Assembly (NCBI RefSeq): GCF_024385465.1
Contig: NZ_JANFLS010000002.1
Span: forward strand, 496,001 to 560,000
Direction: 5' to 3'
From: Arthrobacter sp. zg-Y844
GTDB taxonomy: Bacteria; Actinomycetota; Actinomycetes; Actinomycetales; Micrococcaceae
Length of the DNA: 64,000 nucleotides
The notes beneath the pieces are model-generated. The model had not been told where the DNA came from, ran no database searches, and saw only the letters and a program-made list of their open reading frames with translations. Each line of letters starts with the position of its first letter. Within the stretch, counting starts at the first letter, position 1. The translations under genes were made by a program, and so were the position numbers. This document shows, in pieces, positions 1 to 7,850 of the stretch.

Positions 1-151
1 TTTTGGGCCCCGGGCCGTGTAAACCGCACCAAACCTAGCACCGGGTATTTGCCGCGCGTAGAGTTTTTCCTGCGCGCAGCCTTGGGGGGACCCACCGCCG
101 TTCACTACGGCCTGCTGCCGGTTGGCATATTGTCGATGAGAGGCTTCCAAA

Positions 152-1531
152 ATGGTGCAGAAAAATCCTGATTCGCTTTCCGTCAATCCGCTTTTTGCCC
201 GGCCGGGCGAGGAGACTGCCGCTCCGAAATTCCGGCTGAATGATGGTGAAATGCTGCCGGAAACGGCATACCAGATTGTCCATGACGAAACCATGCTGGA
301 CGGCAACGCACGCCTGAACCTGGCGACGTTTGTCAGCACCTGGATGGACGACCACGCGAACCGGCTCTACAGCGAGACGTTCGACAAGAACATGATCGAC
401 AAGGACGAATACCCGCAGACTGCGCAGATTGAGCAGAACTGCTGGCGGATCCTCGCCGATCTGTGGCATTCCCCCTCCCCGGAGAACTCCATCGGCACCT
501 CGACGGTCGGTTCCTCCGAAGCCTGCATGCTGGGCGGATTGGCGTTCAAACGGCTTTGGCAGCATCGGCGCCGCAGCGAGGGAAAGCCTACTGATAAGCC
601 GAACCTGGTGATGAGTTCCGCGGTCCAGGTGTGCTGGGAGAAGTTCTGCAACTACTTCGACGTCGAGCCGCGGCTGGTGCCCATCAGTGAAGAGCACAAA
701 TGCCTGGACGGCTTCGAGTTGGAGAACTATGTCGATGAAAACACCATCGGCGTCGTCGCCATCATGGGCGTGACCTACACCGGCATGTATGAGCCGGTAA
801 AGCAGATCGCGGCCAAGCTGGACGAGATCCAGGCCTCCACCGGCCTCGACATTCCCATCCACGTGGACGGGGCGTCCGGCGCCATGATCGCGCCGTTCAT
901 CCAACAGGACCTGGAGTGGGACTTCCGGCTGGAACGGGTCCACTCGATCAGCACTTCCGGCCATAAATACGGCCTGGTCTATCCGGGGCTCGGCTGGGTG
1001 GTCTGGCGGGAACGGCAGTGGCTTCCGGAGGACCTGATTTTCTACGTGAGCTACCTCGGCGGCGATATGCCGACCTTTGCCCTGAACTTCTCGCGCCCCG
1101 GTGCACAGGTGGTCCTGCAGTTTTACTTGTTCCTGCGCCTGGGCCGCGACGGCTATGCACGGATCCAGCAGGCCTCGCAGGACGTTGCGCTGCACCTGTC
1201 CGGCGCGATCGCTGAGCTGGGCCCCTTCGAACTGTGGAACGACGGCTCCGACATCCCGGTGTTCGCCTGGCGGCTGAAAGATGGATACACGGACAAGTGG
1301 AACCTGTATGACCTGGCGGAGCGGCTCCGCACCAGGGGGTGGCTCGTGCCCGCCTATCCCCTGCCGGACAACCTCTCGAACCTGACGGTGGAACGGATTG
1401 TGGTCCGCAACGGGCTGAGTATGGACCTGGCAGAGAAACTGCTGGCGGATATCCGACGGGAAACCACGTACCTGGATCAGCTGAGTGCCCCGATGCCTCG
1501 CGAGGCGGAGCGTCCCGGATTCCATCACTAA
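152..1531 (+). CDS. gadB: Glutamate decarboxylase (PLP-dependent)
   Basis: The 459-residue protein matches the length of bacterial GadA/GadB (about 466). It should convert L-glutamate plus a proton to GABA and CO2 in the cytoplasm. The PLP-lysine motif SISTSGHKYG places the Schiff-base lysine at K272, and HVDGASG (D239) gives the aspartate that holds the PLP ring nitrogen. The C-terminus ends FHH, so the penultimate residue is histidine. In E. coli GadB the penultimate His465 forms the neutral-pH autoinhibitory adduct, so a similar pH switch is possible (inference). The antiporter gene follows after 17 bp and the glutaminase gene after that, an acid-resistance/GABA operon. Only 151 bp lie upstream in the window, so the promoter is not fully visible. 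The family call is very secure. Confidence 0.95.
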   Translation: MVQKNPDSLSVNPLFARPGEETAAPKFRLNDGEMLPETAYQIVHDETMLDGNARLNLATFVSTWMDDHANRLYSETFDKNMIDKDEYPQTAQIEQNCWRILADLWHSPSPENSIGTSTVGSSEACMLGGLAFKRLWQHRRRSEGKPTDKPNLVMSSAVQVCWEKFCNYFDVEPRLVPISEEHKCLDGFELENYVDENTIGVVAIMGVTYTGMYEPVKQIAAKLDEIQASTGLDIPIHVDGASGAMIAPFIQQDLEWDFRLERVHSISTSGHKYGLVYPGLGWVVWRERQWLPEDLIFYVSYLGGDMPTFALNFSRPGAQVVLQFYLFLRLGRDGYARIQQASQDVALHLSGAIAELGPFELWNDGSDIPVFAWRLKDGYTDKWNLYDLAERLRTRGWLVPAYPLPDNLSNLTVERIVVRNGLSMDLAEKLLADIRRETTYLDQLSAPMPREAERPGFHH

Positions 1532-1548
1532 TCGAGGAGGTGGCCTAA

Positions 1549-3177
1549 ATGAGCGATTCGAAGGCAGCAAATTCCCCCGCAGCGGATCAGCAGCGGGCGA
1601 AATCGAAGCAGAATGCCCAGATCACCATCGGCGCCCTGGCGGTGATGAACATTGTGGCCGTGGTCAGCCTCCGCGGGCTTCCGTCGGAGGCCGAGTACGG
1701 CCTGAGCTCGATTTTCTACTATGTCCTGGCCGCCGTCGTCTTCCTGATTCCGGTCTCCCTCGTGGCCGCGGAGCTGGCCACTGGATGGCCGGAGACGGGC
1801 GGCGTCTTCCGATGGGTCGGCGAGGCGTTCGGGCCGCGGTGGGCCTTCCTGGCCATGTTCATGCTCTTCATCGAGGTGACCATCTGGTTCCCCACCGTGC
1901 TGACGTTCGGCGCTGTGTCACTGGCCTACACCGGGGACAACCAGAACCTTGACGCGCAACTCGCAGGAAACAAGCTCTTCGTCCTCGCGGTGGTCCTGGT
2001 GGTCTACTGGCTGGCCACGTTCATTGCCTTCCGCGGTGCGAAGGCCTTCTCCCGGGTAAGCCAGTGGGGCGGCATCATCGGAACCATCATTCCGGCGGCC
2101 ATCTTGATCGTCCTTGGCTTCTCCTATTTCTTTGCCGGTAACACCCCGCAGATCCAGCTGGGCTGGGGCGAACTCATTCCCGACTTCGGCAACTTCTCCA
2201 ACGTGGTGCTCGCGGCGTCGATTTTCCTTTTCTACGCCGGCATGGAAATGAACGCGATCCACGTCAAAGAGGTCAAGAACCCCACCCGCGACTACCCGAT
2301 CGCCGTGCTGACCGCGGCGGCAGGGACCGTCATCATCTTCGTGCTGGGAACCCTGGCCATCGCGTTCGTGGTGCCCCAGGCCGATATCAACCTCACCCAG
2401 AGCCTGTTGACCTCCTACAACGACATGTTTGAATGGGCCGGCATTGGCTGGGCTGGACCCATAGTCGCGTTTATGCTGCTGATCGGCGTCCTCGCCGGCG
2501 TAGTGACCTGGGTGGCAGGTCCGTCAATGGGCATGCTTGCCGTGGCGAAGGCAGGTTACCTCCCCCGCTTCTGGCAGCACACCAACAAGAATGGAATGGG
2601 CACCCACATCCTGTTCTTCCAGGCCTTTATGGTCACCGGCCTGGGACTGACCTACGTAGTGCTGCCCTCGGTTCAGGCCGCCTACCAGATCCTGAGCCAG
2701 CTGACGGTGATCCTGTACCTCATCATGTACATGCTGATGTTCGCTGCCGCGATTTACCTGCGCTACAGCCAGCCGAACCGTCCGCGGCCCTACCGGGTGC
2801 CCGGAGGCGACGTCGGCATGTGGATTATCGGCGGCGTGGGTTTCCTCGGTTCACTGATGGCTTTCGCCTTCAGCTTCATCCCGCCCGACCAGATTTCCGT
2901 AGGATCCCCGGAAGTCTACGTGGGCATCCTTGTGGGCGGGGCTGTGGTGATGGTCATCCTGCCGTTCCTTATTTATGCCTTCCGCAAGCCGCACTGGCGG
3001 GACCGGACCAGCGAGTTCGTTCCGTTCACGTGGCAGATTGAGCATTCGCATCCCGGGACGGTCTCGGAGTCCAGTGTTTCCACCCAACAGTTGACCAGGG
3101 AAGCGGAATCCTCCGGTTCGCCGGTGATGTTCTCGCACGACGACGGCGGCGGGCACGGCGGGAGCACGGCGGTATGA
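1549..3177 (+). CDS. gadC: Glutamate:GABA antiporter, APC superfamily
   Basis: A 542-residue polytopic membrane protein with many hydrophobic segments after a short Gln/Lys-rich cytoplasmic start. It resembles the APC glutamate:GABA antiporter family (E. coli GadC, 511 aa). It would import glutamate and export GABA made by the upstream decarboxylase, with net proton consumption. After the last membrane segment there is a hydrophilic tail of roughly 60-65 residues with several histidines (EHSHPG, FSHDDGGGHGG). E. coli GadC closes its channel at neutral pH with a C-terminal plug, and this tail could do the same, which is inference only. A good ribosome-binding site (GAGGAGG) precedes the ATG. 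The stop codon overlaps the glutaminase start in ATGA, so the two are translationally coupled. Other APC substrates cannot be excluded from sequence alone, but the context is decisive. Confidence 0.9.
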   Translation: MSDSKAANSPAADQQRAKSKQNAQITIGALAVMNIVAVVSLRGLPSEAEYGLSSIFYYVLAAVVFLIPVSLVAAELATGWPETGGVFRWVGEAFGPRWAFLAMFMLFIEVTIWFPTVLTFGAVSLAYTGDNQNLDAQLAGNKLFVLAVVLVVYWLATFIAFRGAKAFSRVSQWGGIIGTIIPAAILIVLGFSYFFAGNTPQIQLGWGELIPDFGNFSNVVLAASIFLFYAGMEMNAIHVKEVKNPTRDYPIAVLTAAAGTVIIFVLGTLAIAFVVPQADINLTQSLLTSYNDMFEWAGIGWAGPIVAFMLLIGVLAGVVTWVAGPSMGMLAVAKAGYLPRFWQHTNKNGMGTHILFFQAFMVTGLGLTYVVLPSVQAAYQILSQLTVILYLIMYMLMFAAAIYLRYSQPNRPRPYRVPGGDVGMWIIGGVGFLGSLMAFAFSFIPPDQISVGSPEVYVGILVGGAVVMVILPFLIYAFRKPHWRDRTSEFVPFTWQIEHSHPGTVSESSVSTQQLTREAESSGSPVMFSHDDGGGHGGSTAV

Positions 3178-4124
3178 CACTCGATGACACCGCAATTGAA
3201 TCGGCGGTCCGGACGGCGTACGCAGACCACCGAAACGACTCCGGGGGCAGGAACGCCAGCTACATCCCGTACCTGGCGTCCGTGAACCCGGACCTCTTCG
3301 GGATTTGCGTGATGACCGCGGACGGAGCGTTGTTCGAAGCCGGTGACACAGGCTTCGAATTTGCCCTGGAATCCATTTCCAAGGTGTTCTCCATGGCGTG
3401 GGCCATGGAACAGGTGGGGCTGGAAACCTTCCAGGAAAAGGTCGGTGCGGATCCTACCGGGGAGCCGTTCAACTCGGTGATTTCCGTTGCGCTGCACGGT
3501 GACACACCGGTTTCGCCCTTGGTCAATGCCGGAGCCATGTCCACGGTTTCCCTGATTCCCGGCGACAACGCCGAGGATCGGTGGGAGGCGATCCTGCAGG
3601 TCCAGAGCGCATTTGCCGGCCGGAGAATCACGCTGAGTGACGAGGTGAATAACTCCGAGCAGTCCACCAACTTCCACAACCGGGCGATTGCCTGGCTGCT
3701 GTACTCGGGCGGCACCATGTATTCGGATCCGATGGAAGCGTGTGATGTGTATACCCGGCAGTGCTCCACCCTCGTCACCGCCCGTGACCTGGCGGCCATG
3801 GGAGCCACCATCGCCAACAAGGGAATCAATCCCTTGAGCGGGGACCGGGTGGTGCAGGCTGCCAACATCCCGGCCATGCTGGCCGAGATGACCATGGAAG
3901 GGATGTATACCGCCTCCGGTGACTGGGCCTACCGCGTGGGACTGCCGGGAAAGTCCGGCGTGGGCGGGGGCATCCTGGCCATCATGCCCGGCAAGCTGGC
4001 GATTGCCGGGTTTGCGCCGCCGCTGGACGAGGTGGGCAACAGCGTCAAGGCACAGCGTGCGGTGGCCCAGGTTGCCGCGGCGCTGGGCCTGAGTATCTAC
4101 AAGGCCACCGAGTACAGCGACTAG
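3174..4124 (+). CDS. glsA: Glutaminase (serine-dependent, GlsA/YbaS family)
   Basis: The 316-residue protein has the length of bacterial glutaminases with a beta-lactamase-like fold. It hydrolyses L-glutamine to L-glutamate and ammonia. The catalytic S-x-x-K is seen at S67-K70 (ESISKVFS). The C-terminal part has the glycine-rich GKSGVGGGI segment typical of the family. The start ATG overlaps the antiporter stop in ATGA. Coupling to gadB and gadC suggests that glutamine feeds the decarboxylase, while the released ammonia itself consumes protons. E. coli YbaS with GadC does this from separate loci; here all three steps share one transcript. The TAG stop is shared on the opposite strand with the IclR gene (CTAG at 4121-4124). 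Confidence 0.95.
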   Translation: MTLDDTAIESAVRTAYADHRNDSGGRNASYIPYLASVNPDLFGICVMTADGALFEAGDTGFEFALESISKVFSMAWAMEQVGLETFQEKVGADPTGEPFNSVISVALHGDTPVSPLVNAGAMSTVSLIPGDNAEDRWEAILQVQSAFAGRRITLSDEVNNSEQSTNFHNRAIAWLLYSGGTMYSDPMEACDVYTRQCSTLVTARDLAAMGATIANKGINPLSGDRVVQAANIPAMLAEMTMEGMYTASGDWAYRVGLPGKSGVGGGILAIMPGKLAIAGFAPPLDEVGNSVKAQRAVAQVAAALGLSIYKATEYSD

Positions 4125-4876
4125 CCCAGGTCCCGGCCTATCCGGTCTGCGGCGGCGCGCAGCGGCGGAAGCACGGTCTCCTCCACGCGTTCGGCGCTGT
4201 GCAGCTGCAGCGACACGTTGGCGGCCGCGACCACTGTGCCGTCGCCGCTGCGGACCGGAACGGCCACGCCCCGCAGGCCGTCCTCCAACTCATCAGCCAC
4301 CCGTGACCAGCCCCGCTCGCCGGTCTCCCGAACGGACGCCCTCAGCTCCTGGATGGTGCGGACGGTGCGCGCGGTGTAAGGCATCAGTTCCACGGTGCTG
4401 AAATAGGCTTCCTGCTCCGCCTCGGGCAGGGACGCCAGCAGCACCCTGCCCATCGAAGTGGCCCAGGCCGGGAACCGGGTCCCGACGTTGACCGCCACCC
4501 GCACCAGCCGGGGGGAAGTGATCCGCGAAACATAGACGACGTCGGTCCCGTCCAGGATGCAGAGCGACGTTGTCTCGCCCAGGTCAACGGAGAGCTGCTT
4601 CAGGTGCGGCTCGGCGGCGTGCGGCAGGGAAAGATGCGCCAGGAACGAGGACCCGATGTCCAGGGTCCTCGGCGCCAGCCGGAAAGTGGTTCCGTCAAAG
4701 CCCAGGTAGCCGAGGTCCCGGAGGGTGAGGAGGAACCGGCGCGACGCAGCCCGGCTGATGCCTGCCGCCGCGGCTGCGGAGCTGACCGTGTGTTCGGGCA
4801 CGTTCAGCGTGAAGGCGCCCAGCACGGCGAAGGCCTTCTCAACCGATTTCACGTAATAGCCGTCTGCGCCCTCCAC
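4121..4876 (-). CDS. IclR-family transcriptional regulator of the quinate/shikimate block
   Basis: A 251-residue protein with an N-terminal winged helix (about residues 10-65; VKSVEKAFAVLGAF, then a recognition-helix region ISRAASRRFLLTLRDLGYL) and a C-terminal IclR effector domain. Its closest style is the PcaR/PobR/QsuR aromatic-acid regulators (inference). The GTG start follows the TAA of the dehydratase gene directly, so it is the last gene of a three-gene minus-strand operon. The natural target is the divergent promoter at 7650-7850, where an inverted repeat lies at 7781-7795. The likely effector is a quinate/shikimate intermediate such as chorismate or shikimate (inference from C. glutamicum QsuR biology). 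No clear ribosome-binding site precedes the GTG, so translational coupling is probable. Confidence 0.88.
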   Translation of the reverse strand: MEGADGYYVKSVEKAFAVLGAFTLNVPEHTVSSAAAAAGISRAASRRFLLTLRDLGYLGFDGTTFRLAPRTLDIGSSFLAHLSLPHAAEPHLKQLSVDLGETTSLCILDGTDVVYVSRITSPRLVRVAVNVGTRFPAWATSMGRVLLASLPEAEQEAYFSTVELMPYTARTVRTIQELRASVRETGERGWSRVADELEDGLRGVAVPVRSGDGTVVAAANVSLQLHSAERVEETVLPPLRAAADRIGRDLG

Positions 4877-6757
4877 TTAACGCGCTTTCGGTTCCCCGCG
4901 GGAAGCCAGGTACTGGGAGGCCAGCCGAACGGGTGCATTGGGTGCACCGTAACCTTCGTACCCGCCCCGCCGCTCCACCACTTCGAAGAACACGTTGCCC
5001 ACGGTGCCCGTGTAGAAGTGCAGGAATTCGCCGTCGCCGTCGCGGTCATAGAGCAGGTTCAGCCCCTGCAGTTCCGCCAGGAACCCCGGATCAAGCCGGA
5101 AGCGGGCTGCCAGGTCCTCATAGTAATTGGCCGGCACCGGGAGGAACCGAAGCCCCCTTTCGGCCGCCTGGCGGGCGGTGGCGACCAGATCGGTGGAGGT
5201 GAAAGCGACGTGCTGGGGGTACTCCGCGCCGCCGGGCCCGGATTCCACGATCAACGGAGCAATGTTCAACGCCAGCCGCACCCCGCCGTCGGCGCTGCGC
5301 ATCACCTGGCTGCGGACCAGGCCCATGGGACTGGGGACTTCCTGCGAGGCAATAGGGGTCAGCGAAAGCGTGGACTCGTAGAAGAGCACCGCTTCGTCGA
5401 AGTGCTGCCACGGCTGGGACAGGTTGATGTGGTCAATGGCCGAAATCAGCGGCTGCGGCGGTTGCCCGGCGGTTTCCCCGGGGCCGGGCGTCGCCGCGGG
5501 TCCGAACTCGTCCGCCCACGCGGCAGTGCCGTCGGCGTTGGCTTCGCAGAGGAAGACCTCCGTGGAATCCGGGGCAAACACGGCCTGGAGCACCTGCTCA
5601 TCCGCCTGGCTGCGCCGGCTCACCGGCCGGGCCCGCAGCTGCACCGCGCGGGAAGCTGCGGCCTGCGGGTCCTGCACGTCCAGCCCGAGTGCGGAAATGC
5701 CCGGTTCCATCCCGCCGGCCTGCTGCCCGTTGATGATCACCCGCGCCGTGCCGGAGGTCCACAGCTGCACGGGTTTGGTCCGGTGCCGCCCGGCGAAGGT
5801 GAAGCCCAGCTGGTGCAGGAGCGCGGAGACCGTGTCCGGGTTCCCGGCCTTGACCTCGGCGAAGTTGAACCCGGTGGGCTCGGCCACGCTCGGCAGGGTC
5901 GCGAGGGACATCGGATAGTGCGCACTGCCGTCGTGCTGCAAGAGGTACGACGCCGTGCGCTCCTCCAGCCAGATAAGGGACCGCATCGCGTCCACCGCGG
6001 TGCGGTCCTCGGCGGTCTGCCGGAACACGTCGTTGAAGATCTCCAGGGACACCGGTCCGTCATAGCCGCTGCGGACCAGATGGGCCATGAACCGCACCAG
6101 GTCGAACGCGCCCTCACCGGGGAAGACCCGGTAGTGCCGGCTCCAGGAGAGGACGTCGAGGGATAGTTCGGGCGCGTCGGCGAGCTGGACGAAGAAGATT
6201 TTCTCCGCCGGGATTTTTTCGATCGCGGCCGGGTCCCAGCCGCGGGAGAGGATGTGGAAGCTGTCCAGGCAGGTGCCGATCTGCGGGTGGTCGGCCAGGT
6301 CCACTATGCGCTGGGCATGCTCGAAGTCATTTACGTAGCGTCCCCAGGCGAGTGCTTCGTAGGCGACCTTTACCCCGTAGCCGGCCGCCAGTTCACCCAG
6401 CCGGCGCAGCTGGTCCGCCGCCGCGGCGTCGTCGTCGATGGTCGCCGTGCCCACGTTGCTGCACAGCAGCATGGTTTCGATCCCGAGGCGGTTCATCAGT
6501 TCGAACTTTGCCCGGGCGCGGTCCAGGTTGGCTTCGAGCAGGGGGTCCTCGACGCCTTCAAAGTCCCGGAACGGCTGGTACAGGTCCAGGGTCAGTCCCA
6601 GGTGGGCCGCCAGGGCGCGGATCTGCTCCGGGCTGGACGGAGAGACCAGAAGGTCCGGTTCGAAGATTTCGACGCCGTCGAAGCCTGCATCGGCGCAGGC
6701 CCGCATTTTCTCTTCGAGCGTCCCGCTCAGGCAGACGGTGGCAATTGACGTGCGCAT
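4877..6757 (-). CDS. qsuB: Two-domain 3-dehydroshikimate dehydratase (QsuB/QuiC type)
   Basis: The 626-residue protein combines an N-terminal AP-endonuclease-2/sugar-isomerase TIM barrel (about residues 1-280) with a C-terminal vicinal-oxygen-chelate half like 4-hydroxyphenylpyruvate dioxygenase (about 290-620). This is the layout and length of C. glutamicum QsuB (about 618 aa), which converts 3-dehydroshikimate to protocatechuate. Barrel metal-ligand candidates are visible in VEIFEPD, KVAYEALAWG, CLDSFHIL and VSLEIFND. The C-terminal half keeps an H/H/E set (AIDHINL, QHVAFTS, FFEVVERRGG). The role of that half in the family is not settled. It lies 19 bp downstream of the dehydrogenase gene and directly upstream of the IclR gene. 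No protocatechuate-cleavage genes lie in the window, so further degradation must be encoded elsewhere. Confidence 0.93.
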   Translation of the reverse strand: MRTSIATVCLSGTLEEKMRACADAGFDGVEIFEPDLLVSPSSPEQIRALAAHLGLTLDLYQPFRDFEGVEDPLLEANLDRARAKFELMNRLGIETMLLCSNVGTATIDDDAAAADQLRRLGELAAGYGVKVAYEALAWGRYVNDFEHAQRIVDLADHPQIGTCLDSFHILSRGWDPAAIEKIPAEKIFFVQLADAPELSLDVLSWSRHYRVFPGEGAFDLVRFMAHLVRSGYDGPVSLEIFNDVFRQTAEDRTAVDAMRSLIWLEERTASYLLQHDGSAHYPMSLATLPSVAEPTGFNFAEVKAGNPDTVSALLHQLGFTFAGRHRTKPVQLWTSGTARVIINGQQAGGMEPGISALGLDVQDPQAAASRAVQLRARPVSRRSQADEQVLQAVFAPDSTEVFLCEANADGTAAWADEFGPAATPGPGETAGQPPQPLISAIDHINLSQPWQHFDEAVLFYESTLSLTPIASQEVPSPMGLVRSQVMRSADGGVRLALNIAPLIVESGPGGAEYPQHVAFTSTDLVATARQAAERGLRFLPVPANYYEDLAARFRLDPGFLAELQGLNLLYDRDGDGEFLHFYTGTVGNVFFEVVERRGGYEGYGAPNAPVRLASQYLASRGEPKAR

Positions 6758-6776
6758 GGTGCTCCGGTCCCGGCCC

Positions 6777-7649
6777 TCAGCGGCCCTGGCTAATCAGTTC
6801 GTGGAAGTGGGCGAGCATCCGTGCCGCGTCGGGCCGGATGCCGGTAATCAGTTCAAAGGCATCCACGGCCTGGCCCACGGCCATCCGGCCGCCGTCCAGC
6901 ACCCGGCAGCCCCGCGCCTGGGCGCCGCGGATCAGTTCCGTTTCCACCGGACGGTAGACGACGTCGGCCACCCACTGGGAGGAGTTGAGCAGGTCCAGGT
7001 CCACGGCAAGGCCTGGATGGGAATGCATCCCCACCGGAGTGGCATGGACCAGGCCGTCGGCACCGGGCAGGACGGCGGGGAGGTCAGCGGGCGTGCCGGC
7101 GCTGATCCGCTGGTCCGGGAAAAGCCCGGACAGCGCGGCTGCGCGTTCTGCGGCACGATCGGGGTCCAGGTCCAGCAGGGTCAGCTCGCCGGTTCCGGCT
7201 TTGAGGAGGGCGTAGGCCACGGCGGCGCCGGCACCACCCACGCCCAGCTGGACCACCGAGTCCAGCGCGGCATCCGGAAGTCCGCCGGCCAGCGCCCCGC
7301 CGAAGCCGGAGAAATCGGTGTTGTGCCCGATGAACCGGCCGTCCCGGATCAGGACCGTGTTTACTGCGCCGAGCCGCTCGGCGTCGTCCGACACGACATC
7401 AAGTTCGGCCAGGACCAGCTGCTTGCAGGGATGCGTCACGTTGAAGGCATTGAAACCCAGGTCCCGGCCTGCGCGAAGCAGCGCTCCGACATCGGTGCCC
7501 GGGCGGCCCAGCTGAGTGAGGTCAATCGGCCGGTAAATGTACCGGAGCCCCTGGTGATCGGCCTCCCTTTCATGCATGGGCGGGGTAAGGGAGGCGGTGA
7601 TGCCTTCCCCGATCAACCCGACAATGAATGATTCCTCGGTGCCGCTCAT
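6777..7649 (-). CDS. Shikimate/quinate dehydrogenase (AroE/QsuD family)
   Basis: A 290-residue NAD(P)-dependent dehydrogenase with the N-terminal shikimate-binding half (SLTPPMHE; NAFNVTHPCKQ with the catalytic lysine; NTDFSGF with the catalytic aspartate) and a C-terminal Rossmann half (LGVGGAGAAV). The reading frame is open 60 nt further upstream, but ATG at 7649 is chosen. It is preceded by GGAAGGAAC and starts MSGTEESFIVGLIGEG like relatives. Heading a catabolic operon and facing a shikimate-type importer, it most likely oxidises quinate or shikimate rather than serving aromatic amino-acid synthesis. The cofactor (NAD versus NADP) cannot be read with certainty. No 3-dehydroquinate dehydratase gene is next to it, although C. 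glutamicum has one (qsuC) in the equivalent cluster. Confidence 0.9.
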   Translation of the reverse strand: MSGTEESFIVGLIGEGITASLTPPMHEREADHQGLRYIYRPIDLTQLGRPGTDVGALLRAGRDLGFNAFNVTHPCKQLVLAELDVVSDDAERLGAVNTVLIRDGRFIGHNTDFSGFGGALAGGLPDAALDSVVQLGVGGAGAAVAYALLKAGTGELTLLDLDPDRAAERAAALSGLFPDQRISAGTPADLPAVLPGADGLVHATPVGMHSHPGLAVDLDLLNSSQWVADVVYRPVETELIRGAQARGCRVLDGGRMAVGQAVDAFELITGIRPDAARMLAHFHELISQGR

Positions 7650-7780
7650 GGCGCTGTTCCTTCCGGTGCCTACGTGCGGGCGGCAGTGCCTTTCGAACAC
7701 GCAGGACACATATGCGCCGCTGCTTGCCGGACCCTTAGCTGTGGGCTACATTACTTCAAGCGTACGGACAATGCACACAA

Positions 7781-7795
7781 GTGCGTATAGCGCAC
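7781..7795. promoter_or_regulatory. Candidate IclR operator in the divergent qsu promoter
   Basis: GTGCG-TATAG-CGCAC is a perfect 5-bp inverted repeat in the 200-bp gap between the divergent dehydrogenase and transporter genes. A second overlapping repeat, GCAC-ACAA-GTGC, lies at 7773-7784. The position fits the operon's own IclR regulator. Binding is inference. Confidence 0.45.
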
Positions 7796-7850
7796 ACCGC
7801 CCCGGAGTTCCGTACCCCCCCCCACCACAGCCCACGTCAGGAGAGATGCA

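Noticed and set aside
1-151. Gene remnant at the left edge
   Set aside because: No frame with family features was found. It most likely carries the promoter and leader of the gad operon.
7814-7822. Run of nine C residues as a phase-variable tract
   Set aside because: It lies outside the reading frame, upstream of the ribosome-binding site, and nothing suggests slippage-based control. It may be a promoter spacer effect at most.
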